A stretch of DNA of 64,000 nucleotides from JAZLJD01 sp045617725. GTDB lineage: Bacteria > Bacillota > Clostridia > Lachnospirales > Lachnospiraceae. This document shows, in pieces, positions 15,651-24,175 of the stretch; the first letter of the stretch is position 1; every line of letters starts with the position of its first letter. The translations under genes were made by a program, and so were the position numbers. The DNA lies in NCBI GenBank assembly GCA_045617725.1, contig JAZLJD010000045.1, positions 1-64,000 of the forward strand, read 5' to 3'. The notes below the pieces were generated by a model, which was not told where the DNA came from, ran no database searches, and worked only from the letters and a program-made list of their open reading frames with translations.

Positions 15651-17819
15651 ATGGCAGAAGCTATGAAGGATTACAGTGGTGAATATATACCGAAATTACC
15701 GGTTAAGGTAATCAAAAAAGACGGTAGCAAGGAAGTATTCAATGTCCAGAAGGTCATTGTTGCCGTCGGTAAAAGTGCATATCGTGCCTTGACGAAGTTT
15801 ACCGAAGAGGAAGAACGCCTGATTTGTGAGACCGTTGTAGCCAAGGTAGACGAGCTTGGAGTGGAGGAGATTCCGATTCCCATCATGCACAACATCGTCG
15901 AGAGTGCACTGGAAGCCGTAAAGCCCATTGTTGCCAAAAGCTATCGTGACTACCGAAATTATAAGCAGGAATTTGTACGTATGCTGGACGATGTTTACAA
16001 AAAGAGCCAGTCCATTATGTACATCGGCGATAAGGAAAATTCCAATACCGATTCCGCTTTGGTATCCACGAAACGAAGCCTTATTTTCAACCAGCTCAAT
16101 AAGGAACTTTATCAGAAATTTTTCATGACCACGGAGGAGATTCAGGCCTGCCGTGACGGTTATATATATGTTCATGATATGAGCGCACGTCGCGATACCA
16201 TGAACTGCTGCCTTTTCGATGTCAAAAGCGTGCTTACGGGCGGTTTTGAGATGGGCAATATCTGGTACAACGAGCCCAAGAGCCTTGACACCTGCTTTGA
16301 CGTAATCGGCGATATCGTTCTTTCCGCTGCCAGCCAGCAGTACGGTGGGTTTACTGTACCCGAGGTAGACAAGATTTTGGAGCCCTACGCAGAGAAAAGC
16401 TACCAGAAATACATCGAGAAGTTTATGCGTCTCGGAGTGGATCGTGAGACCGCGGAAGGGGAAGCCTATAAGGATGTTATGCGTGATTTCGAGCAGGGCT
16501 TCCAGGGCTGGGAATATAAATTCAACACGGTAGCTTCTTCGAGAGGAGATTATCCTTTCATCACGATTACCGCAGGACTCGGTACCGGAAGGTTTGCAAG
16601 ACTTGCCACGATTTCCATGATGAATGTTCGTCGCAAGGGTCAGGGCAAGGCAGAATGCAAGAAACCGGTATTGTTCCCCAAGATTGTATTTTTATATGAT
16701 GAAGCGTTACACGGCGCCGGCTGTGAGCTTGAGGATGTATTTGAAGCGGCAGTCAGCTGCTCCGCAAAGACCATGTATCCCGACTGGTTATCTTTGTCCG
16801 GCCGTGGCTATATAGCTTCCATGTACAAGCAGTACGGCAAGGTTATTTCGCCCATGGGTTGCAGGGCATTTTTGTCACCCTGGTATGAGAGAGGCGGAAT
16901 GTATCCTGCTGACAAAGACGATGTTCCCGTATTTGTAGGCCGTTTCAATATTGGTGCGGTTTCTCTGCATTTACCTATGATATTGGCCAAGTCACGTAAG
17001 GAAAGTCGTGATTTTTATGAGGTACTTGATTACTATCTGAACCTTATACGTAATCTGCATATCAGAACCTATGCATATCTCGGTGAAATGCGAGCTTCCA
17101 CAAATCCGCTTGCATACTGTGAAGGCGGTTTTTACGGTGGACACTTAGGACTTCATGACAAGATTAAGCCGCTTCTTAAGGCTGCAACCGCTTCTTTTGG
17201 AATTACCGCGTTAAACGAGCTTCAGATGCTTTATAACGGTAAGTCTTTGGTAGAAGACGGAGCATTTGCCCTTGAAGTAATGGAATACATTAACAAAAAG
17301 GTCAATGAATTTAAGAATGAGGATGGCAATCTGTATGCCATTTACGGAACGCCGGCGGAGAACCTCTGCGGACTTCAGGTTCAGCAGTTCAGAAAGAAAT
17401 ACGGAATCATCGAAGGCGTATCGGATCGTGAATATGTTTCGAATTCTTTCCATTGTCATGTAACGGAGGATATTACGCCCATCGAGAAGCAGGATTTGGA
17501 ATACAGATTCTGGGAGCTTTTGAACGGTGGCAAGATTCAATACGTAAAGTATCCCATCGACTACAATATTGAAGCCGTTAAAACTCTGATTCGTCGTGCG
17601 ATGGACTTCGGACTTTACGAAGGTGTCAATTTGTCTTTGGCATATTGTGATGATTGCGGTCATCAGGAGCTTGAGATGGATGTATGCCCCGTATGCGGAA
17701 GTCGTAATCTTACCAAAATCGATCGAATGAACGGATATCTGTCCTATTCAAGAGTTCACGGAGATACACGTCTCAATGAAGCCAAGATGGCTGAGATTGC
17801 TGAAAGGAAGAGTATGTAA
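15651..17819 (+). CDS. nrdD: Anaerobic (class III) ribonucleoside-triphosphate reductase
   Basis: A 722-residue oxygen-sensitive glycyl-radical enzyme that makes dNTPs from NTPs. The N-terminal ATP-cone allosteric domain covers about 17-105 (VIKKDGSKEVFNVQKVIVAVGKSA begins it). The C-terminal zinc site uses C666, C669, C679 and C682 (CDDCG ... CPVCGS). The radical glycine is G695 in RMNGYLSYSRV. Start ATG 15651 is 10 bases after AAAGGAG; GTG at 15648 directly before it is also possible. NrdR-type boxes lie upstream. nrdG, its activase, follows after 2 bases. Confidence 0.97.
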   Translation: MAEAMKDYSGEYIPKLPVKVIKKDGSKEVFNVQKVIVAVGKSAYRALTKFTEEEERLICETVVAKVDELGVEEIPIPIMHNIVESALEAVKPIVAKSYRDYRNYKQEFVRMLDDVYKKSQSIMYIGDKENSNTDSALVSTKRSLIFNQLNKELYQKFFMTTEEIQACRDGYIYVHDMSARRDTMNCCLFDVKSVLTGGFEMGNIWYNEPKSLDTCFDVIGDIVLSAASQQYGGFTVPEVDKILEPYAEKSYQKYIEKFMRLGVDRETAEGEAYKDVMRDFEQGFQGWEYKFNTVASSRGDYPFITITAGLGTGRFARLATISMMNVRRKGQGKAECKKPVLFPKIVFLYDEALHGAGCELEDVFEAAVSCSAKTMYPDWLSLSGRGYIASMYKQYGKVISPMGCRAFLSPWYERGGMYPADKDDVPVFVGRFNIGAVSLHLPMILAKSRKESRDFYEVLDYYLNLIRNLHIRTYAYLGEMRASTNPLAYCEGGFYGGHLGLHDKIKPLLKAATASFGITALNELQMLYNGKSLVEDGAFALEVMEYINKKVNEFKNEDGNLYAIYGTPAENLCGLQVQQFRKKYGIIEGVSDREYVSNSFHCHVTEDITPIEKQDLEYRFWELLNGGKIQYVKYPIDYNIEAVKTLIRRAMDFGLYEGVNLSLAYCDDCGHQELEMDVCPVCGSRNLTKIDRMNGYLSYSRVHGDTRLNEAKMAEIAERKSM

Positions 17820-17821
17820 GG

Positions 17822-18334
17822 ATGCGTTATCATAACATTACCAAAGATGACATGCTGAACGGTGACGGCTTGCGTGTTGTGCTTTGGGTAGCGGGCTGTT
17901 CTCACTGTTGCCCGGGATGCCAGAATCCAATCACCTGGGATCCGAACGGCGGTCTCAATTTTGATGAGGCTGCACGGGCTGAGATTTTTGATCAGCTTGA
18001 CAAACCGTATATAAGCGGTATTACTTTTTCCGGTGGAGATCCGCTCCATTCGGCCAATCGCCTTGATGTGCGTGCCCTGATGGCTGAAATCAAAGAGAAA
18101 TATCCAAACAAAACCATCTGGCTGTATACAGGGGATGTTTGGGAGAATGTATGGCAGTACCCGCTTATGAAATATGTGGATGTGCTTGTGGACGGAGAGT
18201 ACAAGCAGGAACTTCGTGATGTGACTCTGATGTGGAAGGGCTCTAAAAATCAGCGTGTCGTGGATGTGCAGGCATCCCTTAAAAAGACCGATCCCACAGT
18301 TCCCGTTTTGCACTGCCCCGATTATGACAGATAG
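17822..18334 (+). CDS. nrdG: Anaerobic ribonucleotide reductase activating protein
   Basis: A 170-residue radical SAM activase that installs the glycyl radical on NrdD. The 4Fe-4S motif CxxxCxxC is C26, C30 and C33 in VAGCSHCCPGCQN, followed by TFSGGDPLH, the SAM-binding GGDP. Length is typical for NrdG. Its start lies two bases behind the nrdD stop, within TAAGG ATG, so translation is coupled. Confidence 0.96.
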   Translation: MRYHNITKDDMLNGDGLRVVLWVAGCSHCCPGCQNPITWDPNGGLNFDEAARAEIFDQLDKPYISGITFSGGDPLHSANRLDVRALMAEIKEKYPNKTIWLYTGDVWENVWQYPLMKYVDVLVDGEYKQELRDVTLMWKGSKNQRVVDVQASLKKTDPTVPVLHCPDYDR

Positions 18335-18355
18335 TCAGGAAATACGTGAGGAATT

Positions 18356-18790
18356 ATGCAAAAGATAGAAATTAAGTACTTTACAGACAAAATCGAGAAA
18401 TTACGCTATATTGACGGCAAGTCCGACTGGATTGATTTACGTGCTGCTGAGGATGTTGTCCTTAAGAAGGGGGAATTCAAGCTGATTCCTTTGGGAGTTG
18501 CCATGAAGCTCCCCGAAGGATATGAAGCTCATGTTGTTCCCAGAAGCTCCACCTTCAAAAACTACGGTCTTATTCAGACCAATCATATGGGAGTAATCGA
18601 CTGTTCCTACTGCGGAGATAACGATCAGTGGTTTGTGCCTGTACTTGCAATTCGCGATACGGAAGTGCATGTGAATGACAGAATATGTCAATTCCGCATT
18701 ATGGAGAATCAACCCAAGCTTGATTTCGTGGAATGCGAGCATCTTTCCGACACAGACAGAGGCGGGTTTGGTTCTACCGGCAAGCAATAA
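18356..18790 (+). CDS. dut: dUTPase (dUTP diphosphatase), trimeric type
   Basis: A 144-residue protein with the five ordered dUTPase motifs: DLRAAED (about 27-33), PRSSTFKNYGL, GVIDCSYCGDNDQW with the catalytic Asp and Tyr, RICQFRI, and the C-terminal Phe-Gly arm RGGFGSTGK. It hydrolyses dUTP to dUMP, preventing uracil incorporation and feeding thymidylate synthesis. Position 21 bases after nrdG fits a deoxynucleotide operon. A terminator follows directly. The sequence is closer to the phage/Firmicute type than to E. coli Dut, but the function is clear. Confidence 0.88.
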   Translation: MQKIEIKYFTDKIEKLRYIDGKSDWIDLRAAEDVVLKKGEFKLIPLGVAMKLPEGYEAHVVPRSSTFKNYGLIQTNHMGVIDCSYCGDNDQWFVPVLAIRDTEVHVNDRICQFRIMENQPKLDFVECEHLSDTDRGGFGSTGKQ

Positions 18791-18797
18791 GCTGAAG

Positions 18798-18822
18798 AAA
18801 AGCAGGATTACCTGCTTTTTTT
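18798..18822 (+). terminator. Rho-independent terminator after dut
   Basis: AAAGCAGG and CCTGCTTT pair around an ATTA loop, followed by a run of T. It closes the nrdD-nrdG-dut operon. Confidence 0.9.
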
Positions 18823-18953
18823 ATGAAATATCTCACAAATTTTTCACAATTAAGATATAATATTTCAATGTTTGTATAATATTTGTTTGTAAGCATTAAT
18901 AAACAGAAAGGAAGTCGCGTATTCTGTTTTGGAATCCCGACTTGGTGATTTTC

Positions 18954-19907
18954 ATGATTGAAGTCAAGAACTTAACCAAAAAGTACGGCAATCATACTGC
19001 GGTAGACCACCTGACCTTTACCGTAGAGGATGGCATCATTTACGGCTTTTTAGGCCCGAACGGTGCCGGCAAGAGTACTACGATGAATATGATGACAGGA
19101 TATCTTGCTGCGACGGAAGGCAGTGTTTCCATTAACGGATATGATATTTTGAACGATACCACGGAGGCCAAAAAGCAGATCGGTTATCTTCCCGAACTGC
19201 CGCCCCTTTATCAGGATATGACGGTAATGGAGTATCTTGATTTCGTCTGCAATTTAAAGAAGATTAGTAAGGCCGATAAAGCAGCTGACATTTCGGATGC
19301 AATTCAGAAGACCATGCTTTCTGATGTTCAGAATCGCCTTATTAAGAATCTGTCCAAGGGTTATAAGCAGAGAGTCGGACTTGCTCAGTCTCTCCTTGGT
19401 AATCCTTCGGTTATCATTCTGGATGAGCCTTCCGTAGGCCTCGATCCGAAACAGATTATTGAAATCCGTGAAGTTATCAAAGGCTTAAAGGGTGAACATA
19501 CCGTAATTTTAAGCTCGCATATTCTTTCCGAAATCAGTGCGGTCTGTGACAAGATTATGATTATCAATAAAGGTAAGCTGGTTGCACTTGATACACCGGA
19601 AGGCTTACAGAAGTACGTAGGCAATAAGAAGTGCCTTGAACTCGAGACAAACGGCGATAGCGAGATGGTACAGAATATCCTTTCCGAAATCGGCGGAATC
19701 AATGTGGATGCCATTACAAACAGTGAACGTGAAGGCCTTCTCAAGGTTAGTGTTTCGTTTGATGGAGATACCGATCCGTCCCAGAATATATTCTTTGCAT
19801 TTGCTCAGCATTCACTTCCTATTGTTTCCATGAATGTAAAGGAAGTTTCCCTTGAGGATATCTTTATTGAACTTACCGACAATGATGCACAAGGAGGCAT
19901 GGAATAA
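18954..19907 (+). CDS. ABC transporter ATP-binding protein (GldA-like)
   Basis: A 317-residue ATPase. The start is placed at ATG 18954 (MIEVKNLTKKYG), the usual first residues of the family, not the upstream TTG at 18942. Walker A is GPNGAGKST (34-42), the signature LSKGYKQR, Walker B VIILDEPSVGLDP near 152, and the His switch LSSHILSE. It lies in one unit with a permease-GldG fusion whose ATG overlaps its stop (TAATG). This is the common arrangement of ABC-2 exporters related to gliding GldAFG, although here no gliding is implied. A TATAAT (18856-18861) with a poor -35 is the only upstream promoter candidate. Confidence 0.92.
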   Translation: MIEVKNLTKKYGNHTAVDHLTFTVEDGIIYGFLGPNGAGKSTTMNMMTGYLAATEGSVSINGYDILNDTTEAKKQIGYLPELPPLYQDMTVMEYLDFVCNLKKISKADKAADISDAIQKTMLSDVQNRLIKNLSKGYKQRVGLAQSLLGNPSVIILDEPSVGLDPKQIIEIREVIKGLKGEHTVILSSHILSEISAVCDKIMIINKGKLVALDTPEGLQKYVGNKKCLELETNGDSEMVQNILSEIGGINVDAITNSEREGLLKVSVSFDGDTDPSQNIFFAFAQHSLPIVSMNVKEVSLEDIFIELTDNDAQGGME

Positions 19908-22069
19908 TGTTAGCAATCTATAAGCGAGAGATTCGCTCCTTATTTACGAGTGTAATCGGATATATAACCCTTGCAGTTATTCTGCTTTATTTCGGCTTTA
20001 TCTATTCGGTATACAATATATTGAATTCCCGCATCGGTTCTTTGGAAGTTACCTTTGGTAATTCTACCTTGGGACTGTTGCTTTTGATGTTATGTTTTTC
20101 CATTCTGACCATGCATGCATTCTCAGAGGAGAAAAAGAGCAAGACGGACCAGCTGTTACTTACGTCACCCATAAAGATTAAGGACATTGTCCTTGGTAAG
20201 TATTTTGCCATTGTTACCGTTTATGCAGTCACCGTAGCTGTGATGCTTGTGTACTTCTTTATTCTCGGATTCTTTGGCAAGATTTATATTTCCGAATCCC
20301 TGATTATTACACTCGGTTATTTCCTTTACGGTTGTATGTGCCTTGCCATCGGTCTTTTAGTTTCGACCCTGGTAGAGAATACCATTGCCTGCACGATTTT
20401 GTCCTTCTTTGCAATGTTTATTACCTTCATTGCAAGCGTTTTGATTAATGCGGTAGAAGGCAAGGTGAAGTTCCTTGCACGTATTTTGTCCTGCTTTGAC
20501 GGACTATCCCGCTTGTCCGAATTTTTCTCGGGAAACTTAAGCATTTCAGCTATTGTTTATTACATAAGCTTTATTGCACTTATGTTGTTTTTGGCAACGC
20601 AGGTTATTCAAAAGAGAAGATATACCGTATCAGCCAGAAATTTAACATTTGGTGCATATTCCCTTACCAGTATTGTTATAGCAGTAGTTGTTGTTTTACT
20701 TCTTAATATCGGTGTCAGCAAGATTCCCGATGTTTACAGAACGTTCGATTTATCAACGAACCAGACCTTTAAGCTGGCTACGGAGACCAAGGATTTATTG
20801 AAGAATCTCGATCAGGATGTTCATATGGTTGTCTTAGAAGCGAGCGAGGAAGCGTACGACAGCATTGTTGTGGAATTTTTGAAACAGTATGAACAAAACG
20901 AACATATCACCGTTGAATATGTCGATCCCATCATTAATCCTAAGTTCTATAAGCAGTATACGGAAACCGCACCCGAGAAGGGTTCTATCATCGTATATAA
21001 CGACAGTAAGACACAGGTAATTAACTATACCAATATGTTCACGGTGGAAGGTCATTTTAATGCCGAAACCTACAGATATGAACAGACAGTGACCGGCTAT
21101 GATATAGAAGGCTGTCTGACTTCTGCCGTTCAGTACATTTTGAGTGATAAAGTTAACAAAGCCTATGTACTTACCGGCCATGGAGAAGGCGAGCTGAGTT
21201 CTTATTTTGAAGGTGCATTAACAAAGTCCTGTTTTGATGTATCAACCATCAATCTGATTGCTACGGAGACTATTCCCGAGGATGCGGACCTTTTGATCAT
21301 CAACAGTGCTATGGTAGATTATTCAGAGGATGATGCACGGAAGGTAATAGACTATATTCACAAGGGCGGCAATATTATTATGGCGATGGCCCCGATTGCG
21401 GATGAAACACCGAACATTGACTCGATCCTAGCAGAATACGGTTCTACCGTTAAGAACTGCCTGGTACTTGACAATGATGAAGCTCATTATAACGGAATGC
21501 TTTCTCAGGAAGGAATGCCGGAAGAGTATAAGAAATTATATCTCTTGCCGGACCTTACCTATGAAGATGCAACGGAGGGAATGAAGAACCTCCATGTATT
21601 CCTGGCTGACTGTATGCCCATTTCCACAGTGAATCTTCCGAATGTGGAGCACATTGCACTTGTAACAACATCTAACAATGCATATACCGTAGATGTTATG
21701 AACGATACGACCAGAAACTCCCTGGCACAGCAGGATGGCGACAATTACGGCGCATTTGCTCTTGCCATGAAGGCAGATTTATCCCTTGACAGCGGAGCAC
21801 ACTCCATTTTGTATCTGGTAACCAGCCCCAGCCTTTTGCTGGATGCTTATGATGGTCTTGTATCCGGTGGTAACTATAAGCTGTTCGCATCCATGATTTC
21901 CAAACTTACGGGTTATTCTTCCTCCATACCGGTTAAGAGTGTTGCAATGGAATACCTTGTAGTGGATGCAAGATTACCCTTCGTATTCCTTCTGGTTACA
22001 GCCGTAATCATTCCGGTAGCAATTCTTGTGACCGGTATAGTAATTTATGTAAAAAGGAAGAGAAGATAA
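19907..22069 (+). CDS. ABC-2 permease fused to GldG-like auxiliary protein
   Basis: A 720-residue fusion. Residues 1-235 form a six-helix ABC-2 permease (MLAIYKREIRSLFTSVIGY at the N-terminus). After a further membrane helix (about 250-268) comes a long extracellular GldG/ABC-auxiliary domain, beginning YRTFDLSTNQTFKLATET and containing TGHGEGELSSYFEGALT, and the protein closes with a membrane helix (about 690-713) and KRKRR. In gliding bacteria GldF and GldG are separate. The ATPase is the preceding gene and a DUF4340 protein follows by a one-base overlap. Substrate is unknown; surface polymer or peptide export is a guess. Confidence 0.88.
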   Translation: MLAIYKREIRSLFTSVIGYITLAVILLYFGFIYSVYNILNSRIGSLEVTFGNSTLGLLLLMLCFSILTMHAFSEEKKSKTDQLLLTSPIKIKDIVLGKYFAIVTVYAVTVAVMLVYFFILGFFGKIYISESLIITLGYFLYGCMCLAIGLLVSTLVENTIACTILSFFAMFITFIASVLINAVEGKVKFLARILSCFDGLSRLSEFFSGNLSISAIVYYISFIALMLFLATQVIQKRRYTVSARNLTFGAYSLTSIVIAVVVVLLLNIGVSKIPDVYRTFDLSTNQTFKLATETKDLLKNLDQDVHMVVLEASEEAYDSIVVEFLKQYEQNEHITVEYVDPIINPKFYKQYTETAPEKGSIIVYNDSKTQVINYTNMFTVEGHFNAETYRYEQTVTGYDIEGCLTSAVQYILSDKVNKAYVLTGHGEGELSSYFEGALTKSCFDVSTINLIATETIPEDADLLIINSAMVDYSEDDARKVIDYIHKGGNIIMAMAPIADETPNIDSILAEYGSTVKNCLVLDNDEAHYNGMLSQEGMPEEYKKLYLLPDLTYEDATEGMKNLHVFLADCMPISTVNLPNVEHIALVTTSNNAYTVDVMNDTTRNSLAQQDGDNYGAFALAMKADLSLDSGAHSILYLVTSPSLLLDAYDGLVSGGNYKLFASMISKLTGYSSSIPVKSVAMEYLVVDARLPFVFLLVTAVIIPVAILVTGIVIYVKRKRR

Positions 22070-22599
22070 TGCAGAACCAGAAAAAGACACTTTATATCAT
22101 GCTTGCCATTTTGGTTGTTGTAGTTGCTTTATTTATCATTGTTACCAAGATTGATTTATCACCGAAGACAGATGACGGTATCAAGGAAACCACGCTCGTG
22201 GATGTACCCATGAGTGATGTAGTAAGTATTCGAATTGATAATGTCTTTGGCAACTACACATATTTATATAACAGCGAAACCAAAGAATTTACCTGGTCTA
22301 AGGATGATACCGTACAACTGAATTCCGATGCCTTATTGCAGGTTATGTCCGCAGCAACGATGATTACTACGAATAAAGATGAGATTCATGCATCTGCTGA
22401 GGATTACGGTCTGACCAAGAACGAAATCGAAGTTGTGATTGAAACAAAAGACCGTACCTATGATTATCTGATTGGTGAGAAGAACGAAGTCACAGGTGAG
22501 TACTATATGTGTTTTGCAGATGATTTGAATACTTTATACTTAATCAATGAATACAAAGCACAGGTATTAAACTGCAGCCTTATGGATTTCAAAATGTAA
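22069..22599 (+). CDS. Short DUF4340-type membrane-anchored protein
   Basis: A 176-residue protein with an N-terminal membrane anchor (about 8-26) and an extracellular domain with the DUF4340 pattern: DVVSIRIDN, EFTWSKDDTVQLNSDALLQVMSA and an EVVIETKDRTYDYLIGEKNEVTGEYYM strand set. DUF4340 proteins that accompany permease-GldG proteins are normally much longer, with repeats of this unit. This one ends after about one unit, just before a hairpin element at 22664. Start overlaps the preceding stop (TAATG). Likely an accessory subunit of the transporter. Confidence 0.75.
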   Translation: MQNQKKTLYIMLAILVVVVALFIIVTKIDLSPKTDDGIKETTLVDVPMSDVVSIRIDNVFGNYTYLYNSETKEFTWSKDDTVQLNSDALLQVMSAATMITTNKDEIHASAEDYGLTKNEIEVVIETKDRTYDYLIGEKNEVTGEYYMCFADDLNTLYLINEYKAQVLNCSLMDFKM

Positions 22600-22663
22600 G
22601 AATCCATATTGAGTAGACATATGGGCTGTGTTAAAATCAAATTTAAGTTTTTATTATGAATGA

Positions 22664-22712
22664 CAATCCGTAGCAGGTTATTAAATGGGAAGCTGCTAAA
22701 TATACCGGATTG
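22664..22712 (+). repeat. Conserved hairpin element before gltX
   Basis: CAATCCGTAGCAG (22664-22676) pairs with CTGCT plus CGGATTG (22693-22697 and 22706-22712), leaving an unpaired AAATATAC on the 3' side. The core is the same as at 85-137 near the window start, with a different loop. The stem ends 17 bases before the gltX ATG, so it lies in the 5' leader next to the ribosome-binding site. See the findings. Confidence 0.75.
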
Positions 22713-22729
22713 CATGGTTGGAGATTATT

Positions 22730-24175
22730 ATGAAGATTCGTACCAGATATGCACCGAGTCCTACAGGAAAGATGCATGTTGGAAATTTAAGAACCGCTCT
22801 TTACGAGTACCTTATTGCAAAGCATGAGGACGGAGATTTTATTCTTCGTATTGAGGATACTGATCAGGAGCGTTATGTAGAGGGCGCCGTTGACATCATT
22901 TACAGAACCATGGCGCGTGCAGGTCTCATTCATGATGAGGGGCCTGACAAGGACAAGGGCTATGGCCCTTATGTTCAGTCCGATCGTCAGAAGACCGGAA
23001 TTTATATGAAGTATGCCTTAGAGCTTGTTGACAAAGGTGAGGCTTATTATTGTTTCTGTGACAAAGAGAGACTGGCTACCCTAAACCGGGTAGTGGCAGG
23101 AAAGGAAATCAATGTTTACGATAAGCATTGTTTGTCTTTGTCTAAAGAGGAAGTAGCTGCCAATCTTGCAGCCGGTAAGCCTTTTGTAATCAGACAGAAT
23201 AATCCGAATACAGGAACCACAACCTTTACGGATGCAATTTACGGCGATATTACGGTAGACAATGCGGAACTCGATGATATGATCCTGATTAAGTCAGACG
23301 GTTTCCCTACCTACAATTTTGCCAATGTTGTAGATGATCATCTTATGAAGATTACTCATGTTGTACGTGGTAATGAGTATTTGTCATCCACACCCAAATA
23401 CAACCGTTTGTATGAAGCATTCGGATGGGAGATTCCTACCTATGTACATTGTCCTTTGATTATGGATGAGGACCACAAAAAGCTTTCCAAGCGTTGCGGT
23501 CATTCTTCCTTTGAGGATTTGATTGATTTGGGCTTCCTTCCCGAGGCCATTCTGAACTTTGTAGCATTGCTTGGATGGAGTCCTGCGTCCAATGAGGAGT
23601 TCTTCACATTGGATGAGCTCATCAAAGAGTTCGATTACAAACATATCAGCAAGAGTCCTGCGGTTTTTGACTTCACAAAACTGAAGTGGATGAACGGCGA
23701 GTACTTAAAGAGAATGGATCCCGATACATTCTATGACATGGCCAAAGAATATATTATAGATGCCATCGGTGAGAATCTCGATTCCAAGAAGGTTTCCGCT
23801 ATGGTACAGTCCAGAATTGAGTTATTCTCAGACATTAAAGATCTGGTTGATTTCTTTAAGGAAGTTCCCGAGTATGACAGTGCTATGTATGAGCACAAGA
23901 AGATGAAGACCGATATTTCATCTTCCCTTACTGTATTGAATGAATTATATCCGATTCTTGAAAAAGAGACAGACTATACAAATGACGCACTTTATGCTGC
24001 ATTACAGGCTTTCGCAGCAGAGAAAGGTTACAAGAACGGCTATGTATTATGGCCCCTTAGAACCGCTCTTTCCGGCAAGCAGATGACGCCTTGCGGTGCA
24101 ACCGAGATGCTGGAAGTACTTGGCAAGGAAGAAAGCTTAAAGCGTATTAAGGTAGCAATTGCAAAGTTATCTTAA
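22730..24175 (+). CDS. gltX: Glutamyl-tRNA synthetase
   Basis: A 481-residue class I synthetase. Start ATG 22730 has GGAG at 22720-22723; the in-frame TTG at 22718 is too early. The HIGH motif is HVGN in GKMHVGNLRTALY (about 16-19), and KMSKS reads KLSKR (about 251-255) in DHKKLSKRCGH. The C-terminal anticodon-binding helical domain is present. It may be discriminating or non-discriminating; sequence alone does not tell. Its leader carries the conserved hairpin element, and its 3' end overlaps the helicase gene by 17 bases. Confidence 0.96.
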   Translation: MKIRTRYAPSPTGKMHVGNLRTALYEYLIAKHEDGDFILRIEDTDQERYVEGAVDIIYRTMARAGLIHDEGPDKDKGYGPYVQSDRQKTGIYMKYALELVDKGEAYYCFCDKERLATLNRVVAGKEINVYDKHCLSLSKEEVAANLAAGKPFVIRQNNPNTGTTTFTDAIYGDITVDNAELDDMILIKSDGFPTYNFANVVDDHLMKITHVVRGNEYLSSTPKYNRLYEAFGWEIPTYVHCPLIMDEDHKKLSKRCGHSSFEDLIDLGFLPEAILNFVALLGWSPASNEEFFTLDELIKEFDYKHISKSPAVFDFTKLKWMNGEYLKRMDPDTFYDMAKEYIIDAIGENLDSKKVSAMVQSRIELFSDIKDLVDFFKEVPEYDSAMYEHKKMKTDISSSLTVLNELYPILEKETDYTNDALYAALQAFAAEKGYKNGYVLWPLRTALSGKQMTPCGATEMLEVLGKEESLKRIKVAIAKLS

